NCBI GenBank assembly: GCA_036397455.1
Contig: DASWIX010000005.1
Span: forward strand, 36,437 to 100,436
Direction of reading: 5' to 3'
DNA: 64,000 bases
From: JADFNB01 sp036397455
Lineage (GTDB): Bacteria > Gemmatimonadota > Gemmatimonadetes > Gemmatimonadales > GWC2-71-9
Of the stretch, positions 43,201 through 51,158 are shown in pieces (position 1 is the stretch's first letter; every line of letters begins with the position of its first letter). Made by a program: the position numbers and the translations under genes. Under the pieces are notes generated by a model that was not told the DNA's origin, did no database searches, and saw only the letters and a list, made by a program, of their open reading frames with translations.

Positions 43201-44507
43201 TCGAGCGTGCCGCTGGCGCCGAGGCGGCCGCGCAATGCGATGGCCGGCACCAGATCGCGAAGCGTCGCCAACGCCAGGTCCGCGCCCTCGATGCGGAAAC
43301 CATGGAAGACGATGTCACCGGGAACACCAAACGCGACAACGCCGGAACCACCAATCCGGGTGGTCGCGCCGACACGCTGGTCGCGAAACTCCCAATCGAT
43401 CGTGGCCTGCACATCCGCCGAGCTCCCGTTAGCCCTGGTCCGTCCGCTGATCAAACCGTCGACCGGCATCTCGCCCAGGATGCCCTCGAGCATCGCGATG
43501 TCGAACCTCGTGGTCGTCACGTCCAGCCCGCGGGCGCCCCACGCGTCGCCGGGACCGACGACGAATCCCAAGGTCCCTCGCAGCTGTCCGCCATCGGGCG
43601 CCTGCAGCTCGATCTCCGATGCACGCACCGTGACCGATTCGCCGTCGGGGCGAATCGCGACCCGGCCCCGCCCGGTGACGCCGGCGGGGAGCCACGGCAA
43701 CAGCTCGCGCAGCTCGCCCGTGTTGAACGCGCGCATCTCGAGATCCAACGCAAAGCGCCCGCCGGCCCCCAACTCCGATACGGATCCACGGACGGTGGTC
43801 CGGGTCTCCGCCAGTCGCGCGTCATCGAGGTCGAGCATCAACGAGTCGCCATCGATCGTGACGCCGCCCCGGGCGCCCCGAATATCGAACGTCGGGCTCG
43901 CGAGCCGGGCCCGCAAGGCGCGGAGATCGAAATGCATCCCGGACGCGGCGGGGGAGGAGAGGCGGATATAGTTGGCATCAGCCGCCGCGATCTGCGCGAT
44001 CTCCCGGGCGGGGAGTGAATCCGTTTCGGCGCGGTACGACACGATACCACCGGTGAGCCGGACGTCATTGAACGCGACCAGCGGGCGCGGCGTCGCATTC
44101 GCTTCGCCCTCGCCGAGCTTGAGAACGTACTCGACGTTCAGCCGCCCATCCGACCGCCGCACGAGGCTGATGCGCGGTTCCGTCAGCGTGAGCTGGCCGA
44201 GCACGATGCGGCGCGAGAGGAAGTCTCGTACGCGGTACCGTACTTGCAGCCGGGCGATCTCGATGACGGCCGTGCCCGTTTCATCCAGCAGGCGTATCCC
44301 CCGCGCATCCAGCCCGCGATAAATGGACCCGTCGATCGACCCGACCGCGATGCTCCCGCGCAAGGCATCCTGACCGAACGCGAGCGCCGCGTTGATGAGG
44401 ACCTCGCGCCCGGCCCGGGTGCCGAGCGCCGTGCCCGCGGTTGCGACCGCCGTCGCGACGAGCGTCACGAATCCGATGGCGAGCCAACGAAGGAGCGTGG
44501 TACGCAT
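40218..44507 (-). CDS. tamB: Translocation and assembly module subunit TamB
   Basis: ATG 44507, sharing a base with the tamA stop, gives a 1429-residue protein. It has an N-terminal signal-anchor helix (LAIGFVTLVATAVATAG) and a very long beta-strand-repeat body. The C-terminal DUF490 domain is marked by SDLQPPLSETEIISYLVFG and QFGGALIADLGVPLDYFEI. TamB-type AsmA-like proteins span the periplasm and work with TamA in outer-membrane protein insertion and lipid transfer. Length is typical or slightly long. The lipid kinase that follows in the operon fits a membrane-lipid theme. Confidence 0.92.
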   Translation of the reverse strand: MRTTLLRWLAIGFVTLVATAVATAGTALGTRAGREVLINAALAFGQDALRGSIAVGSIDGSIYRGLDARGIRLLDETGTAVIEIARLQVRYRVRDFLSRRIVLGQLTLTEPRISLVRRSDGRLNVEYVLKLGEGEANATPRPLVAFNDVRLTGGIVSYRAETDSLPAREIAQIAAADANYIRLSSPAASGMHFDLRALRARLASPTFDIRGARGGVTIDGDSLMLDLDDARLAETRTTVRGSVSELGAGGRFALDLEMRAFNTGELRELLPWLPAGVTGRGRVAIRPDGESVTVRASEIELQAPDGGQLRGTLGFVVGPGDAWGARGLDVTTTRFDIAMLEGILGEMPVDGLISGRTRANGSSADVQATIDWEFRDQRVGATTRIGGSGVVAFGVPGDIVFHGFRIEGADLALATLRDLVPAIALRGRLGASGTLDGPWQNWAFIGETRHRDGTLPQTVTRGMIRVDSRTDPVGVWADLTVDSLQFDGLRPSYPAAPLVGAFAGRVAVDGYLDSLGVAAELRGPHGTLVGGGIAVLTPSQRGMRNLDARFDSLRLIPADSLAPRSRFSGRARGSFVLDTLSGPAIDVEVGFGITTLAGVAFDSALVAVHRAETMLVVDTLRAWGPGLTVDGGGGLTFAAPRQGAIVINITVDSARAVAPLGLFAAGMTPVLAREDTVGGSGSAVIEIVGALDDYVIRGRVEGTDIRWHEYFLPSMRASGEWFRGGTGMTLDVEAESLAVARLGFEGLEGRLRGSIEHATWFARASAGRDAAFLAGGTIERIPGAVTVQFDSAALLLAANIWFLERGAAVTLDDSAVTLDRIAWRTATGRSQIEFGGIVPRRGPGTLRGSIGGLQVEDVRAFLQLPLGVVSGEMSGTLTLGGTARAPVIDAALQVRNGVVDEFRAPLTNARVHYAERQLEGLMQLVRIGEEILTVEVKLPVDLALREAIRRELPGPIMVRARADGVDLGLLNAVNPQVRNMGGRFWADLGITGSWDRPQLTGTLTVRDGAATFPGIGVRHERLNGALTFAGDTVRVDSLSTWSGGGMATVTGFIQLEGLTRPVLGLDLRAQRFFALALPDFLTMTVSGDVQLRGPVFGAALTGRGTITQGVVHFADIVEKDILSLEDTAFGFDSATAALIKGQGLGTAFQNRFLDSLRVDSLALTMGSDVRLRSTEADIQLTGDVTVGKRGRQYRIDGTLQTPRGTYRLPLLPTIVKDFTVTQGVVRYFGTPDLNAALDIDARHQLRDVRGDPVVVFVHVGGTIFVPTLTLSSDLQPPLSETEIISYLVFGAPSAQAAGGRVGQYGLQQSASSIAARVTGQFGGALIADLGVPLDYFEIRPEFGGQGVGFAGAEIALGRQIGERWFLSLNPRICPNETFTFGNVGGTLDFRMSRSWRLSASAEPLLSCFTSVGQPSRYQVGMDLLWERRY

Positions 44508-46669
44508 CAATACGCCTGCCCAACCGAGAGATGCAGTTGCAGCCGGTTCAGCAGTCCCGATCCGCGCACCGGACGGAGGTTGTCGGCGACGAGGATGAGC
44601 TCGGGTCCCTCGGTGCGATAGAGCCGGCCCGGCGTCGGGGCATACGGATTGATCGCGACGTCGAGCCGGACCGGACCGAGCGGACTCCCGAGCCGCACGC
44701 CGGCGCCCGGCGTGATGCGCATGCGCGAGAGGTTGATCAACTCGTTTCCCCGATTGAATACCTGCCCGGCATCCACGAACACCGCGCCGGTCAAACGTCC
44801 TTTCAACGGGAATCGCAGCTCGGCGTTGGCCAGGAACATCTGGTTCCCGCCGGTGGGTGAGGTGCGCAGCCGTCCGGCAAACGTCTGCCTCGCACCAGCC
44901 TCGTCAACCATGGTGACGGTCGCGTTCGTATCGCGCGGATCGGGCTCCACCACCCGCACCTGCGGTCCAAGCTGGTTCTGGCCAACCCCGCGCACGCTGT
45001 TCGGACCGCCGGCGTAGAACCGCTCGTCGGGCGGGACGAACCGCTCGTTCTGGCCCTGGAGTCCCAGCTGCGATGACACGAGGGTCCCCGCGCGCAGGCG
45101 CCACGCGAAGACCATGCGACGGCTGACGCGGTGGTATGCGGCGACTTCTCCCACGGCTCGAGTGAACTGCGCGAGCGTGTCGGCGCCGATCGCCGTCGCG
45201 GCCCAACGCACGTCGGCCGACATGCGGGACCCGCGGGTCGGGTCGAGCAGGGAGTTCGCGCGATCCCGCGTGGCACGCAGCCCCAACCAGGCCCGGCGCA
45301 ACGGGCGCGTGAAGGCAATGTCGTCCGGACGACACACGTTCAACAGCGCGCAGAAGATGGCGGGCTCCGCCTCCGTGCGGCCGCTCTGTAGCGAATACGA
45401 CATCGTCACCGGAACATTCCACGGCGTCTGGCGCGTCAATGCGATCTCGCCTCCGACCGCCACCCGCAGATAGGCGTTCAGCTCGCTGCGTTTCTCCCCG
45501 AACACCGACAAGGTGGCGCTGGTGCGCCGGGAGAAGACGAATGGTTCGCGCAGGCTGGCCGTGACGTTGTAGTTGAGGTCGAGCCGACTGCTGTCCTCCT
45601 CGCTGCGCAGACCGAAACAGAAGTTCCGCTGCAGTCCCCACGCGAACGGGCTACCGCTGCCGATCTTCGACACGCGCACGGTCAGGTCGAGTGAGCGCGC
45701 GCCACCGAGAAAATTGCCGGCCGTCCATCCAGCCACCCCGCGGAAACAATCGACCGACCCGTACCCTCCTCCGAGCCGGACGCGGTGAAGGCTACCGGGG
45801 GTCAGCGCAACCACGACCGAGACGGTCGAGTCGGACGGGGTCTCCGGGAGCGAGTCCTCGAGCCGCACGTTCACGTAGGTGAACGCGTTCATTCCGTACA
45901 ACTCGCGCTGGGCGTCGTAGAGATCCACCTGTCGAAACACGTTGCCCGCCCGCACGGGGATCATGCGGCGGATCACGTCCTCAGAGATCGCGCCGCCACC
46001 TTCGATGCGCACCGCCGCCACGGTGGCCCGCGGGCCGGGATCAACCTCGAAGGTCACCGTCGCGGCGCGCGCCTCGCGGTCCATGGTGAAGCTGCGAAAC
46101 ACCTGGGCGAACGGGTACCCGCGATTGCGTAGCGCGCCGAGAATCGAGTCGGTTGAGGCCTGCAGCAGAAAGCGATTGAACGGATCTCCCACGGCGAGGG
46201 GCAGATCCCGCTCGAGCACGCCGATCCCGGGGAACTCCTCCGTACCAAAGACGTCGAGCGCGGTCACGACCACCGGTTCCCCCTCCTGAACGAGGAACCG
46301 AATGCTCACGGCGTCGGCCGAGCGACGGACGATGGTGTCGACGCGCGCCTCGAGATAGCCGCTCTGATTATAGAGCAGTTTGAGGCGCAACACGTCTCGC
46401 CGAAACTCGCGTTCATCGAAGTAGCGCGTCTGCCCCAGCCCGACCCACCGGACCAAACCGGTCCGGGACAACCATGATGAATTGGACGTGGCGATCGAGA
46501 TTGACAGGGAGTAATCGTCGATGGCGTGGTTCCCGATAAACGACAGTCCGCGGATGGCGCGTCTCTCGACGGCGAGCTCCTGCGCCGGCGCGTGAGGCGC
46601 GATGACCATGGAAAGCGCGGCCCACAACGCCGCGCTACGAATCGATCGGATGTGGCCTCCAAGGCTCAC
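44507..46669 (-). CDS. tamA: TamA/BamA-family outer-membrane protein
   Basis: A 720-residue Omp85 protein. A signal peptide ends APAQE; POTRA domains cover roughly residues 35-300 (IRGLSFIGNHAIDDYSL, EGEPVVVTALDVFG, VAAVRIEGGGAISEDVIRR). A 16-strand-type barrel follows with YAGGPNSVRGVGQNQLGP, the counterpart of the conserved VRGF/Y loop motif, and closes LQLHLSVGQAY. It pairs with TamB downstream. The GTG 46669 start lies only about 10 nt after a -10-like sequence, so the message may be leaderless. Confidence 0.9.
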   Translation of the reverse strand: MSLGGHIRSIRSAALWAALSMVIAPHAPAQELAVERRAIRGLSFIGNHAIDDYSLSISIATSNSSWLSRTGLVRWVGLGQTRYFDEREFRRDVLRLKLLYNQSGYLEARVDTIVRRSADAVSIRFLVQEGEPVVVTALDVFGTEEFPGIGVLERDLPLAVGDPFNRFLLQASTDSILGALRNRGYPFAQVFRSFTMDREARAATVTFEVDPGPRATVAAVRIEGGGAISEDVIRRMIPVRAGNVFRQVDLYDAQRELYGMNAFTYVNVRLEDSLPETPSDSTVSVVVALTPGSLHRVRLGGGYGSVDCFRGVAGWTAGNFLGGARSLDLTVRVSKIGSGSPFAWGLQRNFCFGLRSEEDSSRLDLNYNVTASLREPFVFSRRTSATLSVFGEKRSELNAYLRVAVGGEIALTRQTPWNVPVTMSYSLQSGRTEAEPAIFCALLNVCRPDDIAFTRPLRRAWLGLRATRDRANSLLDPTRGSRMSADVRWAATAIGADTLAQFTRAVGEVAAYHRVSRRMVFAWRLRAGTLVSSQLGLQGQNERFVPPDERFYAGGPNSVRGVGQNQLGPQVRVVEPDPRDTNATVTMVDEAGARQTFAGRLRTSPTGGNQMFLANAELRFPLKGRLTGAVFVDAGQVFNRGNELINLSRMRITPGAGVRLGSPLGPVRLDVAINPYAPTPGRLYRTEGPELILVADNLRPVRGSGLLNRLQLHLSVGQAY

Positions 46670-46678
46670 AAACTATTT

Positions 46679-46707
46679 AATATCAGAGAGTTAGGCGATC
46701 AAGTCAA
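46679..46707 (-). promoter_or_regulatory. Putative promoter of the tamA-tamB operon
   Basis: On the minus strand TTGACT (46707-46702) is followed after 17 nt by GATATT (46684-46679). The -35 matches 5 of 6 and the -10 matches 4 of 6. The surrounding 40 nt are strikingly AT-rich for this genome. The predicted start falls near 46672, essentially at the GTG of tamA, so translation would be leaderless. Confidence 0.5.
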
Positions 46708-46741
46708 CAAACGCGTCACCGAACGCTCGGGTGGGGAGCAC

Positions 46742-46758
46742 TGTAAGGGTTCCTTACA
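46742..46758. promoter_or_regulatory. Perfect inverted repeat upstream of tamA, possible operator
   Basis: TGTAAGG-GTT-CCTTACA is a perfect 7-bp inverted repeat with a 3-nt centre. It lies 35 nt upstream of the tamA -35 and 32 nt past the end of fprA-like gene on its own strand. No T-run follows on either strand, which argues against a terminator. A dimeric regulator site is possible. Confidence 0.35.
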
Positions 46759-46789
46759 CCTGAGCCGTCCTGCTATGGTGGGGCACCAC

Positions 46790-48181
46790 CTAGCGGCGCT
46801 CGAGCGCCTCGAGCATGTCCGCGACCGAGGTGAACTTGACCCGCGGGCGGCCCGTCGCCTTCCCCCGGGCGACCTCGAGTTCGTCGAGTCGCAGCCAGTC
46901 GTCGTAGGAAACGCAGCGCGGTTGACGCGTGCGCAGCAGGCATTCGGCCGCCTCGGGCGACGTGTGGGCGGGAGACGGGATCGCGTCGCCGGATACGTCG
47001 GCGAGAATCGTGTCGACCGTTTCCGCGGCATCAGCCTTGTTGGTACCGATGACGCCGCTCGGTCCGCGCTTGATCCAGCCGCTCACATACACCCCTCGCA
47101 TCGGCTCGCCGGTTGATTGGAGCACCCGCCCCTTGTCGTTCGGGACGGTGCCGCTTCGCTCGTCGAACGGGACCCCCGGGAGCGGCACCCCGTGGTACCC
47201 TACTGATCGAAACACGAGTTGAAGCGGCAGGTTCTCGACCTGATCGGTCGGCACCGCCTTGAGTCGCGTCCCGTCCCCTGCCGCTTCGAGGCGATTGCGC
47301 ACGATCCTCATCCCGACGACCTCGCCCGCTTCGTTGCCGAGCAACTCCACCGGCGAAGCGAGAAACCGCAGGGTGAGGAGCCGGGGCTTGCCACGGCGTT
47401 GGCGCGTGGTGAAGCCGGTCAGGATCTCCAATTTCTTGCGCTGCGCGCGGTCGTCGCTGTCGTCGAGCGCACGCTGGCTGAGTGGATCGAGTGTCACCTC
47501 ATCGGCCCGTGCGCGCACGTCGGCACCGGGCATCTCGCCGAGCTCGCGGACCTCCGGATTGGTGAACGCGGCCTGCAACGGGCCGCGCCGGCCGAGCATC
47601 ACCACCTCGCGCACCCGGCTGGCACGAAGGGCTGTCTCCGCATAGTCCGCAATATCCGTGGTGGCGAGTTCTTCGGGCGTGCGGCAGAGAATGCGCGCGA
47701 CGTCGACCGCGACGTTCCCCACACCGATCACGGCGACCCGCTCGACATTGAGATCGAACGTGCGATCGCGAAACTCCGGGTGCCCGTTGTACCAGGCGAC
47801 GAACTCCGTGGCCGGATGACTGCGGGCGAAGTCCTCGCCCGGGATGCCGAGCCGCCGATCGGTCTGCGCTCCGGTCGCGAAACACACGACGTGATAGTGC
47901 GCCTGCAGCTCTGCGAGCGTCACGGTCAATCCCACCTCCACGTTACCGAAGAACCGGACGTTGGGTCGCCGGGCCGCCTTGTCGAACTGTTTGGTAACCG
48001 CCTTGATCTTCTGGTGGTCGGGAGCCACGCCGAACCGAACGAGGCCGAACGGCGCCGGCAGCCGTTCGAGCATATCGACGCTGACGCCGACATCTTCGCG
48101 GGCGCAGAGCTGATCGGCGGTGAAGAACGCGGCCGGGCCCGACCCGACGATCGCGACCCGGAGGGGAGTTGGTACCGTCAT
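46790..48181 (-). CDS. FAD-dependent ferredoxin/NADP reductase (FprA-like)
   Basis: ATG 48181 gives 463 residues. The FAD-binding motif VAIVGSGPAAFFTADQL, ERLPAPFGLVRFGVAPDH, FATGAQTDRRLGIPGED, the NADP-binding VIGVGNVAVDVARIL and the late GWIKRGPSGVIGTNKADA follow the adrenodoxin-reductase/FprA pattern closely. It would shuttle electrons between NADPH and ferredoxin. An upstream in-frame codon at 48199 adds 6 residues and is less likely. Confidence 0.93.
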   Translation of the reverse strand: MTVPTPLRVAIVGSGPAAFFTADQLCAREDVGVSVDMLERLPAPFGLVRFGVAPDHQKIKAVTKQFDKAARRPNVRFFGNVEVGLTVTLAELQAHYHVVCFATGAQTDRRLGIPGEDFARSHPATEFVAWYNGHPEFRDRTFDLNVERVAVIGVGNVAVDVARILCRTPEELATTDIADYAETALRASRVREVVMLGRRGPLQAAFTNPEVRELGEMPGADVRARADEVTLDPLSQRALDDSDDRAQRKKLEILTGFTTRQRRGKPRLLTLRFLASPVELLGNEAGEVVGMRIVRNRLEAAGDGTRLKAVPTDQVENLPLQLVFRSVGYHGVPLPGVPFDERSGTVPNDKGRVLQSTGEPMRGVYVSGWIKRGPSGVIGTNKADAAETVDTILADVSGDAIPSPAHTSPEAAECLLRTRQPRCVSYDDWLRLDELEVARGKATGRPRVKFTSVADMLEALERR

Positions 48182-48290
48182 GCTCGCATGATACCGCAAC
48201 AGGAGAAGGGATGGAACGAACCGGCGGCCCCGCGTGGTGGTCGGGACGGGACCCTACCGAGAGCGCGCCGCCCGACCTTACTTTGCCCCC

Positions 48291-48836
48291 ATGGCGATCT
48301 ATACACGCACCGGGGACGATGGCGAGACAGGACTATTCGGTGGCGGCCGCGTTCCGAAACACGCATTGCGGGTCCGCGCCTACGGTGACGTGGATGAACT
48401 CAATGCATCGCTCGGCGCCGCGATCGCGTGCGAACCCGACGGTTTCGAGGCATCCCTGCTGGAGAAGATCCAACGCGATCTGTTCGTGATTGGGGGCCGT
48501 CTGGCCGCACCGTCGCCGGGCCGCGCGCCGAAACAGCCCGAGAAAACGGAACTGGACGCCGGACGCATCGATGAAATGGAAGATCGCATCGACGAGATCG
48601 ACGCCGAAGCGGGGGCCTTGACCGCGTTCGTACTCCCGGGCGGCTCCGCCAAGGCGGCGGCGTTGCATGTGGCGCGCACGGTGTGCCGACGCGCCGAACG
48701 CACGGTCACCGCGCTTGCCGCGGATGAGGCGGTTCCGTCGCGCATCGTGGTCTACCTCAACCGTTTGTCGGATCTCTTATTCGCGCTCGCGCGCCTGGCG
48801 AATCATCGCGCCGGTGTCGCCGATCGCACCTGGTAG
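48291..48836 (+). CDS. PduO-type ATP:cob(I)alamin adenosyltransferase
   Basis: ATG 48291 gives 181 residues beginning MAIYTRTGDDGETGLFGGGR, the hallmark of PduO-type enzymes that attach the adenosyl group to cob(I)alamin. VRAYGDVDELNASLG, FVLPGGSAKAAALHVARTVCRRAER and YLNRLSDLLFALAR carry the ATP and corrin contacts. No cobalamin biosynthesis genes or riboswitch were seen nearby; a salvage role is likely. Confidence 0.94.
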   Translation: MAIYTRTGDDGETGLFGGGRVPKHALRVRAYGDVDELNASLGAAIACEPDGFEASLLEKIQRDLFVIGGRLAAPSPGRAPKQPEKTELDAGRIDEMEDRIDEIDAEAGALTAFVLPGGSAKAAALHVARTVCRRAERTVTALAADEAVPSRIVVYLNRLSDLLFALARLANHRAGVADRTW

Positions 48837-48837
48837 C

Positions 48838-49761
48838 ATGCCGACCTACACGTTCCACCAGCTCGATGTGTTCACCACCAAACCGCTCGCGGGCAATCCG
48901 CTGGCGGTCTTCCCCGACGCCGACGGGCTGGATCCTGCGACGATGCAGGCCCTCGCGCGCGAGATGAACCTCTCCGAGACGACGTTCGTCACACCGTCGC
49001 CGATCGCCACCAAACGGGTCAGGTTCTTTACACCCACCGCGGAAATCCCGCTCGCCGGACACCCAACCATCGGCACGTGGTGGCTGCTGGGCGAACTGGG
49101 CCTCCTCGCCGGAGCACCACCCGACGGGACGGTGACCGTGACGCAGGAGACGGGTCGCGCCGTGTTGCCGGTCGACGTGACATTCCGTGCCGGGACCCCG
49201 CGTGAGGTGGTGATGACCCAGGCGAGGCCGGAATTCGGACCGGTCGTCGATGACGTCGCCGCGCTCGACGCGGCGCTGGGTGGGGACGGCGCGACCGTGG
49301 CCGGCGGGCCCCGGCCGCAGGTCGTGTCCACCGCGCTACCGCAGATGATGATTCCGATCCAGTCGCGCCCCGCCCTGCGCGCGCTACCCAGCGGAGGCGC
49401 GGGCGCGGAGTTGAGTGCCTTGCTCCGCCGCTACGGCACCGATTGCGCGATGTGCTACGCGCCGGTCGAATCGGTGAGCGGCGGAGACCTGACGGTGGCG
49501 TGCCGGATGTTCGCGCCGGGGTTGGGAATACCGGAGGACCCCGCGACCGGCAGCGCGGCCGGGGCACTCGGCGCCTTTCTGGTGCGACACGCCATCGTCC
49601 CAATCGAGCACGGCGCCGTGTCCATTCAGGTCCAACAGGGTCACGAGATCGACCGGCCCAGTCGCATTCGGGTCGAGATCGAAGGAACTCCCCGCGACAT
49701 TACGCGCGTCCGCGTGGGCGGTAGCGCCGTCCGCGTCATCACCGGTGAGGTCTCGCTATAG
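48838..49761 (+). CDS. PhzF-family isomerase/epimerase-like protein
   Basis: A 307-residue protein with the two-lobed PhzF fold. Family motifs are YTFHQLDVFTTKPLAGNPLAV, the catalytic Glu in NLSETTFV, PLAGHPTIGT and EDPATGSAAGALGAFL. Most PhzF homologues outside phenazine clusters have unknown substrates, and no phenazine genes are present. It starts 1 nt after the adenosyltransferase stop. Confidence 0.9.
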   Translation: MPTYTFHQLDVFTTKPLAGNPLAVFPDADGLDPATMQALAREMNLSETTFVTPSPIATKRVRFFTPTAEIPLAGHPTIGTWWLLGELGLLAGAPPDGTVTVTQETGRAVLPVDVTFRAGTPREVVMTQARPEFGPVVDDVAALDAALGGDGATVAGGPRPQVVSTALPQMMIPIQSRPALRALPSGGAGAELSALLRRYGTDCAMCYAPVESVSGGDLTVACRMFAPGLGIPEDPATGSAAGALGAFLVRHAIVPIEHGAVSIQVQQGHEIDRPSRIRVEIEGTPRDITRVRVGGSAVRVITGEVSL

Positions 49762-49778
49762 CTGCCGTCGTCGTCCCG

Positions 49779-50858
49779 GTGGCACTCGGAGCCGGTTCCT
49801 ACGACATCACGATCGGGGACGGCGTGCTCGGCGGGATTGCCGAGGCGCTTGCCAGCGCTTGTCCCGCCGCCACCTACGCGGTGATCGCCGACTCGACGGT
49901 CGCCGGCCTGTTTGCCGAGCAACTCGCGCGAGACGTTTCCGTCTACCGGCCGTGCCACGTCATAACGTTTCCCGCCGGTGAGTGGAACAAGTCGATCGAG
50001 GAATGGTCGGGTGTGATCGATCGCATGATTGCCGCGGGCATCGGCCGTGACGGGGCGGTCATCGCCCTCGGAGGCGGCGTGACCGGCGACCTCGCGGGGT
50101 TTGCGGCCGCCACGTACCTGCGAGGCATTCCGTACGTGCAGGTGCCCACCACGCTACTCGCCATGATCGACAGCTCGATCGGCGGGAAAACCGGAATCGA
50201 CACGGCGCACGGGAAGAACCTGGTCGGCGCGTTTCACCAGCCGAAAGCCGTGCTGGCCGACGTGTCGACTCTGACAGGGTTGCCCCCACTCCACCTTTCC
50301 AGCGGGATGGCGGAGGCGCTCAAACACGGGGCGATCGCGGACGCGGACTACTTCCGATGGATCGGTGAGCGTCAGGAGGCCATCAGGTCCCGCGATGCCG
50401 CCACGCTGGTGGAACTCGTTCGTCGGAGCGTTGAAATAAAGGCGGGCGTGGTGTCGGAGGACGAGCGGGAGTCGGGGATGCGTGCCGTGCTCAACTTCGG
50501 GCATACGATCGGGCATGCGGTCGAGACCGTCGGCGGTTACCAGAGCTTGCATGGCGAGGCGGTCGCGATCGGGATGGTTGCGGAGGCCCGCCTCGGCGCT
50601 CGACTCGGCGCGACGGATCGCGAGGTCGAAGTGTCGCTCGTTGCGGCCGCCGAGGCGTTCAACCTCCCCACCCGCATCCCTGACTATCCCGCCGAGGACC
50701 TGCTCGATGTGATGAAACGGGACAAGAAAACCCGGGCCGGGACTGTCAGGTTTGCACTTCCGCAGCGAATCGGCACAATGGCCCAATCAAAACCCGAAGA
50801 TTGGACTATCGAGGCGTCCGAATCTTCAATCCTCGAAGTTCTGAGGCTCATGCAATAA
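49779..50858 (+). CDS. aroB: 3-dehydroquinate synthase
   Basis: Second enzyme of the shikimate pathway. The 359-residue protein has FPAGEWNKSIEEW, ALGGGVTGDLAGFAAATYLRG, VQVPTTLLAMIDSSIGGKTG, the Zn-binding segment LNFGHTIGHAVE and HGEAVAIGMVAEA. The GTG 49779 start lies 17 nt after the phzF-like gene. Confidence 0.95.
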   Translation: MALGAGSYDITIGDGVLGGIAEALASACPAATYAVIADSTVAGLFAEQLARDVSVYRPCHVITFPAGEWNKSIEEWSGVIDRMIAAGIGRDGAVIALGGGVTGDLAGFAAATYLRGIPYVQVPTTLLAMIDSSIGGKTGIDTAHGKNLVGAFHQPKAVLADVSTLTGLPPLHLSSGMAEALKHGAIADADYFRWIGERQEAIRSRDAATLVELVRRSVEIKAGVVSEDERESGMRAVLNFGHTIGHAVETVGGYQSLHGEAVAIGMVAEARLGARLGATDREVEVSLVAAAEAFNLPTRIPDYPAEDLLDVMKRDKKTRAGTVRFALPQRIGTMAQSKPEDWTIEASESSILEVLRLMQ

Positions 50859-51158
50859 GCGGTTACAACGTAACGACTTCCCGTGTTCACCAACATTTCA
50901 ACATCACGTAAGTGCCTTTTTCTACAGCGACTTAACCAAAATGACCGCGCAAGCGACGTCGCCGCCTCATAATGCGAAGTTGACAAACATCGGAACCTGA
51001 TTCAATACAACATTTTGTGATGTGGAAAACTCCCGTTTCTTGACGGTTTTTCCGCTTTTCCCTATATTCGCAGGCGTCGTTACCGGCCAAAATGGCGGGG
51101 TTATCCACTTCCCGTCCCCTTCCGTGGCCACCGACCAAACCATATCTCAGGGGCGTGT
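50859..51158. other. AT-rich intergenic region between aroB and the sigma factor gene
   Basis: About 300 nt with no gene. After aroB a short inverted repeat GTTAC-AAC-GTAAC (50862-50874) occurs without a T-run. A stray TTGACA (50980-50985) lacks a good -10. The convincing promoter lies at 51040-51068. The AT-richness contrasts sharply with the flanking genes and fits a strong promoter region for a housekeeping sigma factor. Confidence 0.6.
51040..51068 (+). promoter_or_regulatory. Sigma-70 type promoter for the sigma factor gene
   Basis: TTGACG (51040-51045) and TATATT (51063-51068) are separated by exactly 17 nt; each matches consensus at 5 of 6 positions. The predicted start near 51075 leaves a leader of about 84 nt. 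This is the best sigma-70 promoter in the window. Confidence 0.75.

Noticed and set aside
47219..48388. 389-codon open frame on the plus strand
   Set aside because: Antisense to the FprA-like reductase, which has complete FAD and NADP motifs. The translated product has no recognisable feature.
48838..49761. Phenazine biosynthesis role for the PhzF-like gene
   Set aside because: No other phz genes are nearby and most PhzF-family members in such contexts are unrelated to phenazines.
50980..50985. TTGACA as the main sigma-factor promoter
   Set aside because: No acceptable -10 lies 16-19 nt downstream; the TTGACG/TATATT pair at 51040-51068 is far better.
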